Shown here in pieces: positions 14,801 to 24,100 of a stretch of DNA of 36,687 bases. This DNA is from a virus: positions 1-36,687 of IMG/VR virus record IMGVR_UViG_3300049846_000803; one strand, given 5' to 3'. Each line of letters begins with the position of its first letter. The stretch's first letter is position 1. Below the pieces are notes generated by a model that saw nothing but the letters and a program-made list of their open reading frames with translations, was not told where the DNA came from and ran no database searches. The position numbers were made by a program, and so were the translations under genes.

Positions 14801-15098
14801 GCGAGTATGGAAGACGCTCTTGTTTGGTGAATACGTTGGTCCGCACACTCTGCAAGTTTCTATTGCATACGATTTCGGGGCAGTATCCCAGGTTGTTACA
14901 ATACCTGTAACAAGCGATCCTGGTTTGTATCAATTTGGGATCTCCCCGAAAATTCAAAAATGTGAAAGCCTTCAAGTAACTGTTGAAGACTTGCAGAACG
15001 GTTCAGTAAACGAAGGATTCCGTTTGTCTGGTTTTGCTTATGAGGTTGGAGTTAAGCAAGGTCTATACAAAATTCCTGCTGCGAGGTCTTATGGCTAA
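11817..15098 (+). CDS. Tail nozzle/hub-like structural protein, 1093 aa
   Basis: This large beta-rich protein probably forms the body or tip of the short tail. The N-terminus (NVPLTGGLDTKTDPKQVSVG) with the nearby ENAVFNTLQEIRKRNGY segment is typical of podovirus tail nozzle or stabilisation proteins that bind under the adaptor. The rest is rich in Ser, Asn, Tyr, Val and turn-like repeats, consistent with beta-propeller or beta-sandwich domains; the C-terminus carries DDKFLIFKKNSILYLVGDG and FKSDKGIYIIDRGMNVAYIG. Length is at the upper end for nozzles. AGAGG precedes the ATG. The 3' end overlaps the next gene by eight bases. The call rests on order, length and composition. Confidence 0.7.
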   Translation: MALQSQILNVPLTGGLDTKTDPKQVSVGGSVLLENAVFNTLQEIRKRNGYSTLGTSIASTTSLSGQAFGANVSAGRFLAKFNDELVLGDGFNLFSYSEDNNNWVYKGRAEILSVTASTIENNSSNLQYPDAAFNSTTRQRVAAWEQNIGSYVPNLQTQQGVYFSLFDVDTGQTLIHNVSLSAAGSIPRCFALGTNTYIVFYDGVSALKCTTITQSGSYSTANLITDINTATPQYDLQIINGLLYVSYYSAANGITVRSYSSALVQQAVVQKAAETGGSGIGMFSDASNNVWVAYGKLNAGQTDNIRAFVMNSALSVTVLAPTLIVNFALIAPIYVQNITGCFTNGTGHIFWDYVPLPSTNLFINKLNAAAVAPAVNASFSQVLSYNPVDATGANPDVWTGQIVYIQNAGYYYQSSYNPTTSTATFINLGFSGNASPGSAIAINSSILNTSATNSNIYYGQLTIGGVVTGPYIFSRSGTLNSKAFLVNNIPHVIVSYDSSTDPSFFLMSLYNYTPVGFLSPSGPFVPNIAARIFGGEGGGAYRKTILPSAYAVSTDVYEVALPQVDRVFTTTSLNQVSTYSNLGISLSKMDFTVSNPQTKVLGENLHIASGEVITYDGNTVSEQNFHYYPDVVNVVAIGGANALSVGQYSYIVVYEWIDAKGQVNRSAPSIATGFNNGIAGQQTLLSIRPLCITNKQNVNVVIYRTTANGSIYFRLNSPLQQLIANPYDGYISFTDTYKDTSITGNEQLYTEGEVENISPLAPKLLSSYKNRLMVTPSEQDTVVWYSKQVVPSSPVELSDQFVENVGTTGGVITATIQMDDKFLIFKKNSILYLVGDGPSPSGANNDFIDPQVICSDTGCVDANSVILMPMGVMFKSDKGIYIIDRGMNVAYIGARVEAYNQYSVLSAKLMESVNQIRFLLSNGTVLMFDYLVNQWSVFTNHSAVSADVWQDVYVYLNSSGTVFKETPGVFSDNGSYISKKITFGSGQFSGIQGFQRVWKTLLFGEYVGPHTLQVSIAYDFGAVSQVVTIPVTSDPGLYQFGISPKIQKCESLQVTVEDLQNGSVNEGFRLSGFAYEVGVKQGLYKIPAARSYG

Positions 15099-15468
15099 GT
15101 GCAGAAAGTTTGAAAGTAAAGACCTTTCAATTATTAATTGTTGGTATCGTGAGCGCGGTTCTGCTCAGCTTACAGAAGACGCCATTCCTTCTCTTGGATT
15201 TATTGTTGATGATATTGGGGCTGGATTTATATATCAAACAGATTCTTGTTTATGCTTTATCGAAGGATATGTTGCTAATCCAGCAACTTCCAAAGAAGAC
15301 AGAAAAGAAGCTTTTGATATAATTACGGCAAATTTAATCATGGCTGCAAAGGAAGCTGGTTACACTAAAATATTAGCGTTTACCGAGCATCCAGAAATTA
15401 AGAAACGCTGTTTGCGCTATGACTTTAAACACAAAGGCGTTTATGATTTATATGTTAGGGAGGTTTAA
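15091..15468 (+). CDS. Second GNAT-like protein, 125 aa
   Basis: The start at 15091 overlaps the nozzle gene by eight bases, with GAGG upstream. The sequence MAKCRKFESKDLSIINCWYR, then IYQTDSCLCFIEGYVANPAT, then helix and EAGYTKILAFTEHPEIKKRC ending YDLYVREV, reads like a shortened acetyltransferase fold whose pyrophosphate loop is reduced to NPATSKEDRKEAF. Such proteins are found among tail genes of short-tailed phages. It may be an assembly factor rather than an enzyme. The first GNAT-like gene is at 3322. Its stop overlaps the next start. Confidence 0.6.
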   Translation: MAKCRKFESKDLSIINCWYRERGSAQLTEDAIPSLGFIVDDIGAGFIYQTDSCLCFIEGYVANPATSKEDRKEAFDIITANLIMAAKEAGYTKILAFTEHPEIKKRCLRYDFKHKGVYDLYVREV

Positions 15469-16355
15469 TGGGTTTCGTAGGTAATGCGGTAAGTAGTGTA
15501 TTGCAGCCTGTTGGTCAGTTGCTTGGTGGAGTTACTGGAAGCGTTGTTCAACCGCTTGCAGCAGGAATGTCTACACAGTCTAAATATAATGCGCAGATGC
15601 CAAATGCTCAAGAACAGTTAAACGAGCAGCTTGCGGCAATTCAAAATCAGCATCAATTAGAGCAGCAACAAAAAAGTCTTGGTCAGATGTTAATGATGCA
15701 AGCTGCTGGTCAGGGACCAAATCCGGCTCTAGAACAGTTTAAAATGAATGCAAATCAAGCGAATGCTCAAGCGGCTGGCTTGATGGCTTCGCAAAAGGGA
15801 ATTAATCCAGGGCTTGCGGCAAGACTTATCGCTTCTCGTCAAGCGCAAGCTGGTCAAGATATTGCTGGTCAGTCTGCAGCTATTCAAGCGCAGCAACAGC
15901 TTGCGGCTCAACAGGCGGCTGCTAATCAGCAAGCTCAAATGGCTCAGCAAAACATGGGAATTCAATCTCTTGTAAATAATGCTTCCCTTGGAGTACAAAA
16001 CACAAACGCTCAGACGGCAATGGGAAATGCTCAGACGCAGAATCAGGTTATGGGGGGAATTCTGGGCGGCGTTGGTAGTGCGCTATCTGGTGGAAAAGCC
16101 AAGGGCGGTAAGATTTCTTATTTTGGTGAGCATCTAAAGCAAGGTGGAAAAGTTAAAGGAAGCGCAAAAGTTTCTGGAGACTCTGAAGAGAACGACACTG
16201 TACATGCCATGCTATCGCCTGGAGAGGTTGTCATTCCTAGAACTTTGGTTGATAATCCTGAAAAGGCTAAGAAGTTTATTGAGCATATTAATAAGAACAA
16301 GGGCGACAATCTAGATGACTTTAAAAAAGCTCTAGCTAAACGCAAGGGGAAGTAA
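15468..16355 (+). CDS. Gln/Ala-rich internal virion protein, 295 aa
   Basis: An N-terminal Gly/Val segment with VVQPLAAGMSTQ (26-37) leads into a long Gln/Ala-rich helical region (about 45-190), a Gly-rich hinge (GGILGGVGSALSGGKAKGGK), and a C-terminal module with DTVHAMLSPGEVVIP (243-257). This last motif is widespread in tail and ejection proteins. The helical, low-complexity body fits an ejection protein released with the DNA. GGGAGG lies upstream, and ATG/stop overlaps occur at both ends. It forms a run with the two larger proteins that follow. Confidence 0.65.
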   Translation: MGFVGNAVSSVLQPVGQLLGGVTGSVVQPLAAGMSTQSKYNAQMPNAQEQLNEQLAAIQNQHQLEQQQKSLGQMLMMQAAGQGPNPALEQFKMNANQANAQAAGLMASQKGINPGLAARLIASRQAQAGQDIAGQSAAIQAQQQLAAQQAAANQQAQMAQQNMGIQSLVNNASLGVQNTNAQTAMGNAQTQNQVMGGILGGVGSALSGGKAKGGKISYFGEHLKQGGKVKGSAKVSGDSEENDTVHAMLSPGEVVIPRTLVDNPEKAKKFIEHINKNKGDNLDDFKKALAKRKGK

Positions 16356-17890
16356 TGTCTAAATACAGCCTCGTAGAAGAAAGTAACAGTCATTTCAGAA
16401 TTCACGACGGTGAGGAGCATTTCGATATTGCAAAGCATCCTCTTGAGCCAAAGATGCAGGCAAAGATTCGTGCGCTACCAAAGTACGCAGACGGTGGAAA
16501 AGTAGAAGAAAAAAGTTTCCTTGAAGATCCAATTGGAGTTGCGCAAAACAAGGCTGTTGATTTGTATAATAAGATTCCCTCTGATTTCTATCAAAAGGGA
16601 GTTCAAGGAGCGGTTGATTTAATTGGCGGACCAACGGGAACGGCACTAGCTAAGCATTTTACGCCTGGTCTATATCAGCCTGTTGAGCAAGCTACTGTAA
16701 ATCCTCAGCCACTACCACAGCCAGAGCAAGCAACGCAAGGTCCAGCTCCAGCAAGTGAGACGCCTCCTGCTCCTGCGACAGTTCCAACAACGCCAGCGGC
16801 TCCTAATCTCGTTCAACAATATCAAGCAAACCAAAAACTTGCAGAGCAAGGCTTGCGAGATCAAGCAGCAGCTCAGCAGCAAATGGCAAAAGAACAGCAA
16901 GATATTTATGGAAAAGTATTTAAGCCTGAAGATGTTGAAAACTTAAATAAACAACTTGCTGAAACTCAAGCAAAGAAAGCAAAGCTTGATCAAGAGTCTG
17001 AAAAACTTTTCAATGATAGCCTAAATGGAACTATTGACCCTAACCGTTTGTGGAATAACAAATCAACTGGAAGCAAGGTTCTTGCCACTATTGGTCTTAT
17101 TCTTGGTGGCGCTGGTGCGCATTCGTATGGAGGAAGAAACATTGCAGCGGAAGCATTGGACAACGCTATTAACAAAGATATTGAGTCTCAGAAGTCTGCT
17201 AAAGAGAATGCACGTTCATTGTTTAACCTTAACAGAGAAAGATATAGAGACACTGTTGCTGCGGAACAGGCCACATATATTCATTTAAATGCTGCCATGC
17301 AGGGACAGCTTGCAGCAGCGGCTGCTAGGGCGCAAAATCCAATGATCAAAGCGCAACTAGAGCAAAATCTTGCAGCTCTTAAAGACAAGAGTCTTATAGT
17401 TGGTCAAGAGCTACAACAAAGACAGCTTGCTCTTGATGTGATTAAAAATCCAAATGTAACACCAGAACAGAAAATTCGTTTTGGCGTTCCTCAGGCTCAA
17501 CAAGAGTTTGTTTACAAAGAACTTAAAGATGCACAGAACTTAAAAGACCTTCACGAAGAAGGAATGAAAGTTTTTGACGAAGTTTCAAAGCTAAACACTT
17601 TGGGAAATCAGTTGAGCATAGACAAGAAGAGACAAATTGAAGGTATTAGAGACGCATTCCTTGATAAGCTTACCAAGGATGTGTCTGGACGTGTTACTCC
17701 GGAAACGGTTCACTTGGTACAAGGAGTTTTCTCTAAACCAATGAATTCCGAAGAAACCGTAGCTAAGCTTAGACAGAATATGCACAATTTCTTGCTTCAG
17801 AAATCTGCCTTCCCCGTTTTAAGCGGTTACAATATTAACCCGATTGACGAAATTAAAATTTACCGTCGGCCTGCTGGTGGGGCTAAATAA
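16355..17890 (+). CDS. Internal/ejection-type virion protein, 511 aa
   Basis: The N-terminus carries a YADGGKV motif (about 45) like that in neighbouring virion proteins. A Pro/Gln/Thr-rich linker (about 110-150) is followed by long coiled-coil helices (about 150-210 and 290-400), with a short hydrophobic Gly/Ala segment between (VLATIGLILGGAGAHSYGG, about 241-259) that could insert in a membrane. Overlapping TAATG at both ends and AAGGGGAAG upstream show coupling with the flanking genes. The pattern fits proteins ejected into the host envelope. Role inferred from position and composition. Confidence 0.6.
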   Translation: MSKYSLVEESNSHFRIHDGEEHFDIAKHPLEPKMQAKIRALPKYADGGKVEEKSFLEDPIGVAQNKAVDLYNKIPSDFYQKGVQGAVDLIGGPTGTALAKHFTPGLYQPVEQATVNPQPLPQPEQATQGPAPASETPPAPATVPTTPAAPNLVQQYQANQKLAEQGLRDQAAAQQQMAKEQQDIYGKVFKPEDVENLNKQLAETQAKKAKLDQESEKLFNDSLNGTIDPNRLWNNKSTGSKVLATIGLILGGAGAHSYGGRNIAAEALDNAINKDIESQKSAKENARSLFNLNRERYRDTVAAEQATYIHLNAAMQGQLAAAAARAQNPMIKAQLEQNLAALKDKSLIVGQELQQRQLALDVIKNPNVTPEQKIRFGVPQAQQEFVYKELKDAQNLKDLHEEGMKVFDEVSKLNTLGNQLSIDKKRQIEGIRDAFLDKLTKDVSGRVTPETVHLVQGVFSKPMNSEETVAKLRQNMHNFLLQKSAFPVLSGYNINPIDEIKIYRRPAGGAK

Positions 17891-20718
17891 TGTCAGAGGT
17901 TTTGCTTAAAGACCCTAGTGGACAACTTGTTTATGTTCCTCAAGAGGATGCGCAGAGAGCGCTTGCTAGCAAGTTTACACAACCAACGGACAATGAGTCT
18001 GCTGGACTAAAGCAAGAATCTGCCTTGCAGGAGCAATACGGAGAAGGAGTTGGAAATCAACTAAAAGCCGCTGCTCTTGGAGCAGGAGAGACTGCTTCTT
18101 TTGGTTTATTAAATCAGCTTCTCACCAAGTCTGGTATCGCAAAGCCAGAAACAATCAAGCAAATCGAAGAAAGAAACCCTGTCTCTCACTTTGTTGGGGA
18201 GGCTGCTGGTGCTTTTTTGTCTCCAGAAATTGAAGCTCTAAGCGGGGCAAAAGCAGCATCAGAAGCGGTAAAGGGAATGGAAGGCGCAAGCGCGCTAAAG
18301 AAAATAACAACTGGAGCTATGGCTGCAGCGCCAAGAGAAGCAGCTCAAGGAGCGCTTTACGGTGCTGGCGCTCTTATTAATGAAAATGCGCTTGGCGACA
18401 AAGACCTAAACGCTGAGAAAATAATGTCTACTGTTGGATACGGCGCTCTATTTGGGGGTGCTTTGGGTGGTTTGTTTGGAGGCATTGGCGGCGCGCTGTC
18501 AAAAGAAGCTTCGCCGTTTGTTTCAGAGCTTGACCAAGGAGTGCAGCGCACATCGCGTGAGAACATGGAGGCAGCTCTAGGTTCATCTCTTGTTTCTCCT
18601 GAGGAAAAGGAAGCTGTTAGAGAATCTTTCACCAAGCTTAAGAAGAATGCAAAAGAAATCGAACAAGCTGGCGCAGAGCTTGGTGCTCCTGTTCTTGACG
18701 GTCAGGTCTTAGACAGTGAGAAGGCGCAAGAGATTCAAAGCAAGTTATTGAATTCACATACATCAATTGGTCAAGCAGAGCAGGCAAATCTTGCAAAAGG
18801 ATTAGGCGCAGTAAGCGAAGCGGTTGAAAACACTGTTAAGGTTGAAAATCCTCTTACAGAAGCTCAGATGGGCGATGCTATTAAAGAAAGCCTAACAAAT
18901 AAATTTGAGGCAATGAATAAGCCTGTTTCCGAGATGTACGAAAAGGTTAAAGAAAAAACAGGCAATATGCTTGTTTATCAAGCAGACCGCGATTTGCTTA
19001 AAATGAGTATTGAAAGTATGGAAGGTTTTAAGTTCAATACTGGTCTTGAGAAAAAACTTGGTAACGAAGTGTTGTCAGATTTAAACAACATTAAAACAGT
19101 TGACGATCTAAAGACTGTAGCAACAAATTTGTTTAAAAAAGTAAACGTTACTGTTCCTGGCGAAAAATATGCTGCAACTGCTATAGCTGAAAAGCTAAAC
19201 AATATGTACGACGATGTTATTTTAAGGCACGCCGAAAAACTTGCTAAGCAAGACCCAGAATTGGCGGCTCTTGTAGAGCAGAGAAAAGTTGCAAACAAAG
19301 CTTATAAAGTAATGCGCTCTAAAATGGAAGAACTTGGAGAGGTTCTTGGAAAGAAGCGTATAAGTGGAGCAAAGGATTTCATAAATTTCATTGACGATCT
19401 AACTCCAGAAAAAATTGCCAGCAAGTTGTTTACAAAAAAGAATCACGAGTTCTTGGATTTTTTTAAGAAAGAATTTCCAGAAGAATTCAATCTTGTAGTA
19501 AACCAACAAAAATCTAAACTTTTTAATAGCGCAATAAAAGACGGTAAAGTAAACGCCGCAAAAGTAATTAAGGAAGTAGACAAATTACAGCCAGAAATCA
19601 AAGAAAAGATTTTCAGTCCCGATGAGCTTAAAAAGCTTAATGCCGCAAAGATTTGGTTGGAATCATTGCCAAAAAACATTAATCCAAGCGGTACTGCCAA
19701 AGCTCTAGAAATGGGCGCACACTATGAGGACATCTTTAGCAAGATGCAATCTATTGGAGCTGGTGCAGCGGCTGGCGCTTCCGTTGCCGGTCCTATCGGT
19801 GGTGTAGTTGGAGCAATTGGCGGTGCAGGGTATGCGCAAAGACAAGTTCTTAGAGACTATGGAATGCGAGCAATGCTTAGAGGAGCAAGGGGCACAGCAG
19901 ACGGTACTGCAGAGAATATTGCCTATAAGCTTGGAACAATAGAAAGAATGATTCACAAGCAAAGCGAGAAAATAGGCACATATTCGCGCCGAATTGTTCT
20001 TGGTGCTGGTGACGTATCTGTTAAAGGTCTTGGCATAATGTTATATGGTTCTCAGGAAGACAAAAGAAAAGAATACGAAAAGATAAAGAAAAACATAGAT
20101 TCAAATGTTTCTCCTGATACATATATAGACAATAGCTCTAAGGCAATAGAACCAATTCATGATGTAACGCCTGGTATTGCTGTTGGTATGCACGCAAGTC
20201 TTGCTCGTGCTAATGAGTTTCTAAAGTCAAAGTTACCGCAGCCTATTGAGACACCACTTGGAGGAAAAATTGAGCCTTCTAGCGCTGAGATTAGCAAATT
20301 CCTTAGGTATGCCGCTGCCGTGGACGATCCAATGATTGCTTTAAAGCAAATCAAAGAAAGCACTCTCATGCCTGAAACCGTTGAGGCTATTCAACAGGTT
20401 TATCCAAAGCTTTTGCAAGAAATGCAAAGCACAATTATTGATAAAATAACGAGCCACAAGAAACAGGCTTCTTTGCTTCCATACCGCACAAAGGTAATGC
20501 TTTCAGCGTTCACTGGTATGGATTTGGTTCCAGGTATTAGTCAGCAATCAATCGCCATGAACCAAGAGAGGATAAATGGTCCTTCTATGAAGCAAGATAA
20601 CGTGGAAATGGCACAACAAATGGCTCAGAAGTCCCCGCAAAGTGGAAAAGAAAAATTAGATATGTCTAATAGATTTAAAACTCCTTTACAAAGTGCCGTT
20701 GACAGAGAGAGGTCGTAA
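17890..20718 (+). CDS. Large internal/ejection-type virion protein, 942 aa
   Basis: This is the largest of three consecutive ejection-type genes. Residues 1-30 bear a short domain (VLLKDPSGQLVYVPQEDAQR) and then Ala/Gly-rich hydrophobic helices (around 165-205 and 620-650, GAAAGASVAGPIGGVVGAIG) separated by long charged helices. The Ala/Gly segments resemble membrane-inserting hairpins of phage DNA-ejection channels. No lytic transglycosylase motif is visible. The stop codon is followed by a 55-base gap. GGTGGGG precedes the ATG, which shares a base with the previous stop. Function inferred. Confidence 0.65.
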   Translation: MSEVLLKDPSGQLVYVPQEDAQRALASKFTQPTDNESAGLKQESALQEQYGEGVGNQLKAAALGAGETASFGLLNQLLTKSGIAKPETIKQIEERNPVSHFVGEAAGAFLSPEIEALSGAKAASEAVKGMEGASALKKITTGAMAAAPREAAQGALYGAGALINENALGDKDLNAEKIMSTVGYGALFGGALGGLFGGIGGALSKEASPFVSELDQGVQRTSRENMEAALGSSLVSPEEKEAVRESFTKLKKNAKEIEQAGAELGAPVLDGQVLDSEKAQEIQSKLLNSHTSIGQAEQANLAKGLGAVSEAVENTVKVENPLTEAQMGDAIKESLTNKFEAMNKPVSEMYEKVKEKTGNMLVYQADRDLLKMSIESMEGFKFNTGLEKKLGNEVLSDLNNIKTVDDLKTVATNLFKKVNVTVPGEKYAATAIAEKLNNMYDDVILRHAEKLAKQDPELAALVEQRKVANKAYKVMRSKMEELGEVLGKKRISGAKDFINFIDDLTPEKIASKLFTKKNHEFLDFFKKEFPEEFNLVVNQQKSKLFNSAIKDGKVNAAKVIKEVDKLQPEIKEKIFSPDELKKLNAAKIWLESLPKNINPSGTAKALEMGAHYEDIFSKMQSIGAGAAAGASVAGPIGGVVGAIGGAGYAQRQVLRDYGMRAMLRGARGTADGTAENIAYKLGTIERMIHKQSEKIGTYSRRIVLGAGDVSVKGLGIMLYGSQEDKRKEYEKIKKNIDSNVSPDTYIDNSSKAIEPIHDVTPGIAVGMHASLARANEFLKSKLPQPIETPLGGKIEPSSAEISKFLRYAAAVDDPMIALKQIKESTLMPETVEAIQQVYPKLLQEMQSTIIDKITSHKKQASLLPYRTKVMLSAFTGMDLVPGISQQSIAMNQERINGPSMKQDNVEMAQQMAQKSPQSGKEKLDMSNRFKTPLQSAVDRERS

Positions 20719-20773
20719 CCGCAAACTATTTAAAGCTAGGCTCAAAAGGCCTTAACCCAAGAGGAGCAAAGGA

Positions 20774-21172
20774 ATGTCATCTCGTCCAAACATTAAGCAA
20801 TATCAAGCAATCGAAGATGGCGACATGTCTGCAGACATCGTCTCTGAAATTACAATTTTACAAATGGTCACTGTAGGTGTTTACACTTTCTCTTGGAGTG
20901 GTTCTTCTCCAGTTGGAAACATCTCTGTTGAAATTTCTAATGATTATATGCCTGGCGCTCCAAGCTCAGAGAAGCCAATTAACGCCGGAACTTGGACGCA
21001 AGTTTATTTTACGCTCAATGGTTCCTCTGTAGTTAACTCTGCTCCTGTTTCTGGAAATACTGGGACTGGTGCAATTGAGTTTACTACTGGAGCGTATGCA
21101 ATTCGCACTAAATACACAGCCACAAGCGGAACGGGGCTTTTGCAGGCAGTAATTAACTGCAAGGTGGCCTAA
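20774..21172 (+). CDS. Small beta-rich tail-associated protein, 132 aa
   Basis: AGAGGAG precedes the ATG. The protein opens MSSRPNIKQYQAIEDGDMSA, then forms alternating strands (VGVYTFSWSGSSP, VGNISVEISNDY, TWTQVYFTLNGSS, AYAIRTKYTATSGTG). A single beta-sandwich domain is likely. Such proteins next to fibre genes may serve as fibre adaptors or head/tail decorations. A GTG start of the long fibre gene follows its stop immediately. No family is recognised with certainty. Confidence 0.6.
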   Translation: MSSRPNIKQYQAIEDGDMSADIVSEITILQMVTVGVYTFSWSGSSPVGNISVEISNDYMPGAPSSEKPINAGTWTQVYFTLNGSSVVNSAPVSGNTGTGAIEFTTGAYAIRTKYTATSGTGLLQAVINCKVA

Positions 21173-24100
21173 GTGAGCTTCTACGGTAAATATACTGGAA
21201 TTTTTGGAAGCGGCGGTGGTGGTGGCGGAGGAGGCGGAAACGCTCCTTATCAAGAAATACCAGCGGGCGCAATTAACGGTGTAAACGTAACCTTTACTGT
21301 TTCTGTTGCACCGGCTGATTCTCAAGCGTTTGAGCTTTTTTTAGATGGACTTATTCTTGTTCAGGGAACTGACTACAATATCGTAGGCTCTACGATTACG
21401 ATGGCGGTTGCTCCTAATTTTGGACAACTACTTTATGCCGTATATTCTGTAACTTCCGGCTCTACTGGGGGCGTTACTAGTGTAGGTTCCACGGCTCCTG
21501 TTGTAAGCTCTGGAGGCGCAACTCCAGTTATTTCTATGCCTGTTGCCGATACGGCAACAGACGGTTATTTAAGCTCTGTTGATTGGAATATTTTTAACAA
21601 CAAACAAGATGCCGGTCTTGGTTGGTTATTGGCAGGAAATGCTGGTACTGGCGGCACTGGAATCCTGGGAACTACAGATGCTCAAGACTTCAGTATTCGT
21701 GCGAACAATACAAACATCCTTACCTTTAGCGGGGCGAATCCTGCATTTAGTTCTGGTGTAACGCAGGTTCCGGCAGATGCAACAAGCTTAAACCAGTTTG
21801 ATTTAAGGACGTATGTTACACCAGCGGCATCAACTACTGGCGCAAACAACACGAGCTTCAATAGCCAACTTGTATATGATAACGGAAACACTGGGTATGA
21901 TTTTTCTGGAAACTTAATCACCAATAATGGCGATTTTACCCACAATGGTTCTGGAACCATAAATAGTGCGGTCATTAACTACAACACAGCTAATTTTAAT
22001 AATAGTGGTGTTACGAATACATTCCATGGAAGTGATATGTATGCCAGTGTTGCTAGTGGCTCTACAGTCACTAACTACATGGGGTCAAATTTAAATTTAA
22101 ATTCCACTGGCGGTATTTTTTCTACCGTCTATGGTCTTAATAGTTCTATTGGATTTGATAGCGTAACCCATGCAAACGTACAGAATATAGCCTCAAGCAT
22201 GAATTTCAGTGGAACTGACACAAATAGTCAGGGTGTCGCTGGTTTTAGTGATTACCAACAATACAACGATACTGCTTCCACGGCTAATGGAGTATATGCT
22301 GTAAGTTCTGGGATTGATGTAAATGATTCTGCAAATTTAAGCGCTGGTATTACACCATTTAATACATACATCAATTTGCGAGATAGCTCGACTACCAATG
22401 GCGTGTCTTTGGTAAATGTATCATTAAATCAGCAAGACGCCGCAACTTCAAATTCGGCAAATGCGTTTAATGCAAATTTACAATACTCAAATACCTCCGA
22501 TGGTGGCGATGTAAATGTATTTAATGGATATGCTCATACTGTCGATACGGCAAACTTAAATTCTTTGACCGTTATCAATTCTAATCCCGAGATTGAGGGA
22601 AGCTCCACTCTTGGCAGTTTCACTGGCTTAAATATGTATGGTCAGATTCGTGGAAACTCCACCGTAACAAATATCAATGGCGGTTTTATTAGTCCGCAAA
22701 TGAGCGGTAGCGCTTCTGCTGATAATTTAACTGGCTTGACACTTCAGCCACAAGTTAACGGGTCGGCCTCGCTTTTAAATGGAATCACTGGATTAAAGGT
22801 TATCCCAGCAAGCACTGTTGGTCTTAATGGTGCTACCGGCGTAAACATTGATATGGGCAGCGTTACACTTGATTCTGCTTATATAGCTTCGGGCGGCCAA
22901 AAAAAGGCACTTAGCATTAATGACGGCGCTATCGAAGCTGGTTTAAATTATACAATTCCTGGTGCTGCTGGATTCTTTCAACAACATTATATCGGTGGCG
23001 CGGCAATTGTTGCAAATGGCGACCCGACTGCTGCATTTGGTTTTGGTACGAATTTAGCACAGCAAGTACAGCTTCATGATGATTGGACGCTAGACGGCGC
23101 GGGCCTTGGATATATTGACGTTGGTTTTGTAGGCTCTTTAGCTTTCGATGTTGGCACAACCATGGCTCGCTGGACGGGTGCTCTTGGAGGAGCGGGAAAC
23201 CCAAGCGGCGCTGGTACTTTGACGGATGCGATCATGTTCCGCGCTGCTGGTATCTTACCTCAGGGCGGTACTCTTGCTGTTACCAACGCATACGGTTTCC
23301 AAGTTGATCCAAACCTATTCGGACTTACTGGTACAAACTCCTGGGGTTTCTACGAGGATACGGCGTCAGCAGAAAACCACTTGTCTAAACTTGCAATTGG
23401 AACAGCTACTAAGAAGGTGTCCAATACTGATACGGCATTAGAAATCGGCAACAGCAAGGCTTTCTTGAACGGCAGCGGGTCTACCGCGACTCGCCTAGCT
23501 TTAACAGCAATAGCTGGTATGCAGTTCTATGACACAACACTAAATACTTTATATTGGTATAATGGAACTTCTTGGGTTGACGCAAGTGGCGGATCGTCCG
23601 GTTGGTTGTTGTCCGGCAATGCTGGAACTACAGCGGGAACTGATTTTGTAGGAACCACCGATGCGGAAGATTTAGTATTTAAAACAAATAGCACGGAAGT
23701 AATGCGCATAGACGATACAAATAAGTCTTTGCTTGTTGGTACGACTTCTCTTGCTCCTTTTGCAATTTCCGCATACAGAAATCAAAGCGATCCGCCAGGT
23801 CAATCTGGGGCCATTTACGGAAATCTGCAAACACATCAAACAGTAAACGGATTCAATTTAAATGCTGGCATTCAATCTGATTCAAAAGGGATTGTCGATG
23901 TTGGTATTTCTGAGGGCGGCGGTAATATCGGCGTTCTATTTAGTGCCACAAGAAACAGCGGCGCTACTGATGCCGGAAGCATGGGCTATCTTGTTGGCGC
24001 TTTTGGCGGAGCCAATCAAACCTCCAGCTCTGGAACAACAGCAATCCTTGCAGGATTTTTAACGCAACAAAACATTACCGATGGAACGGCGACCGATGCT

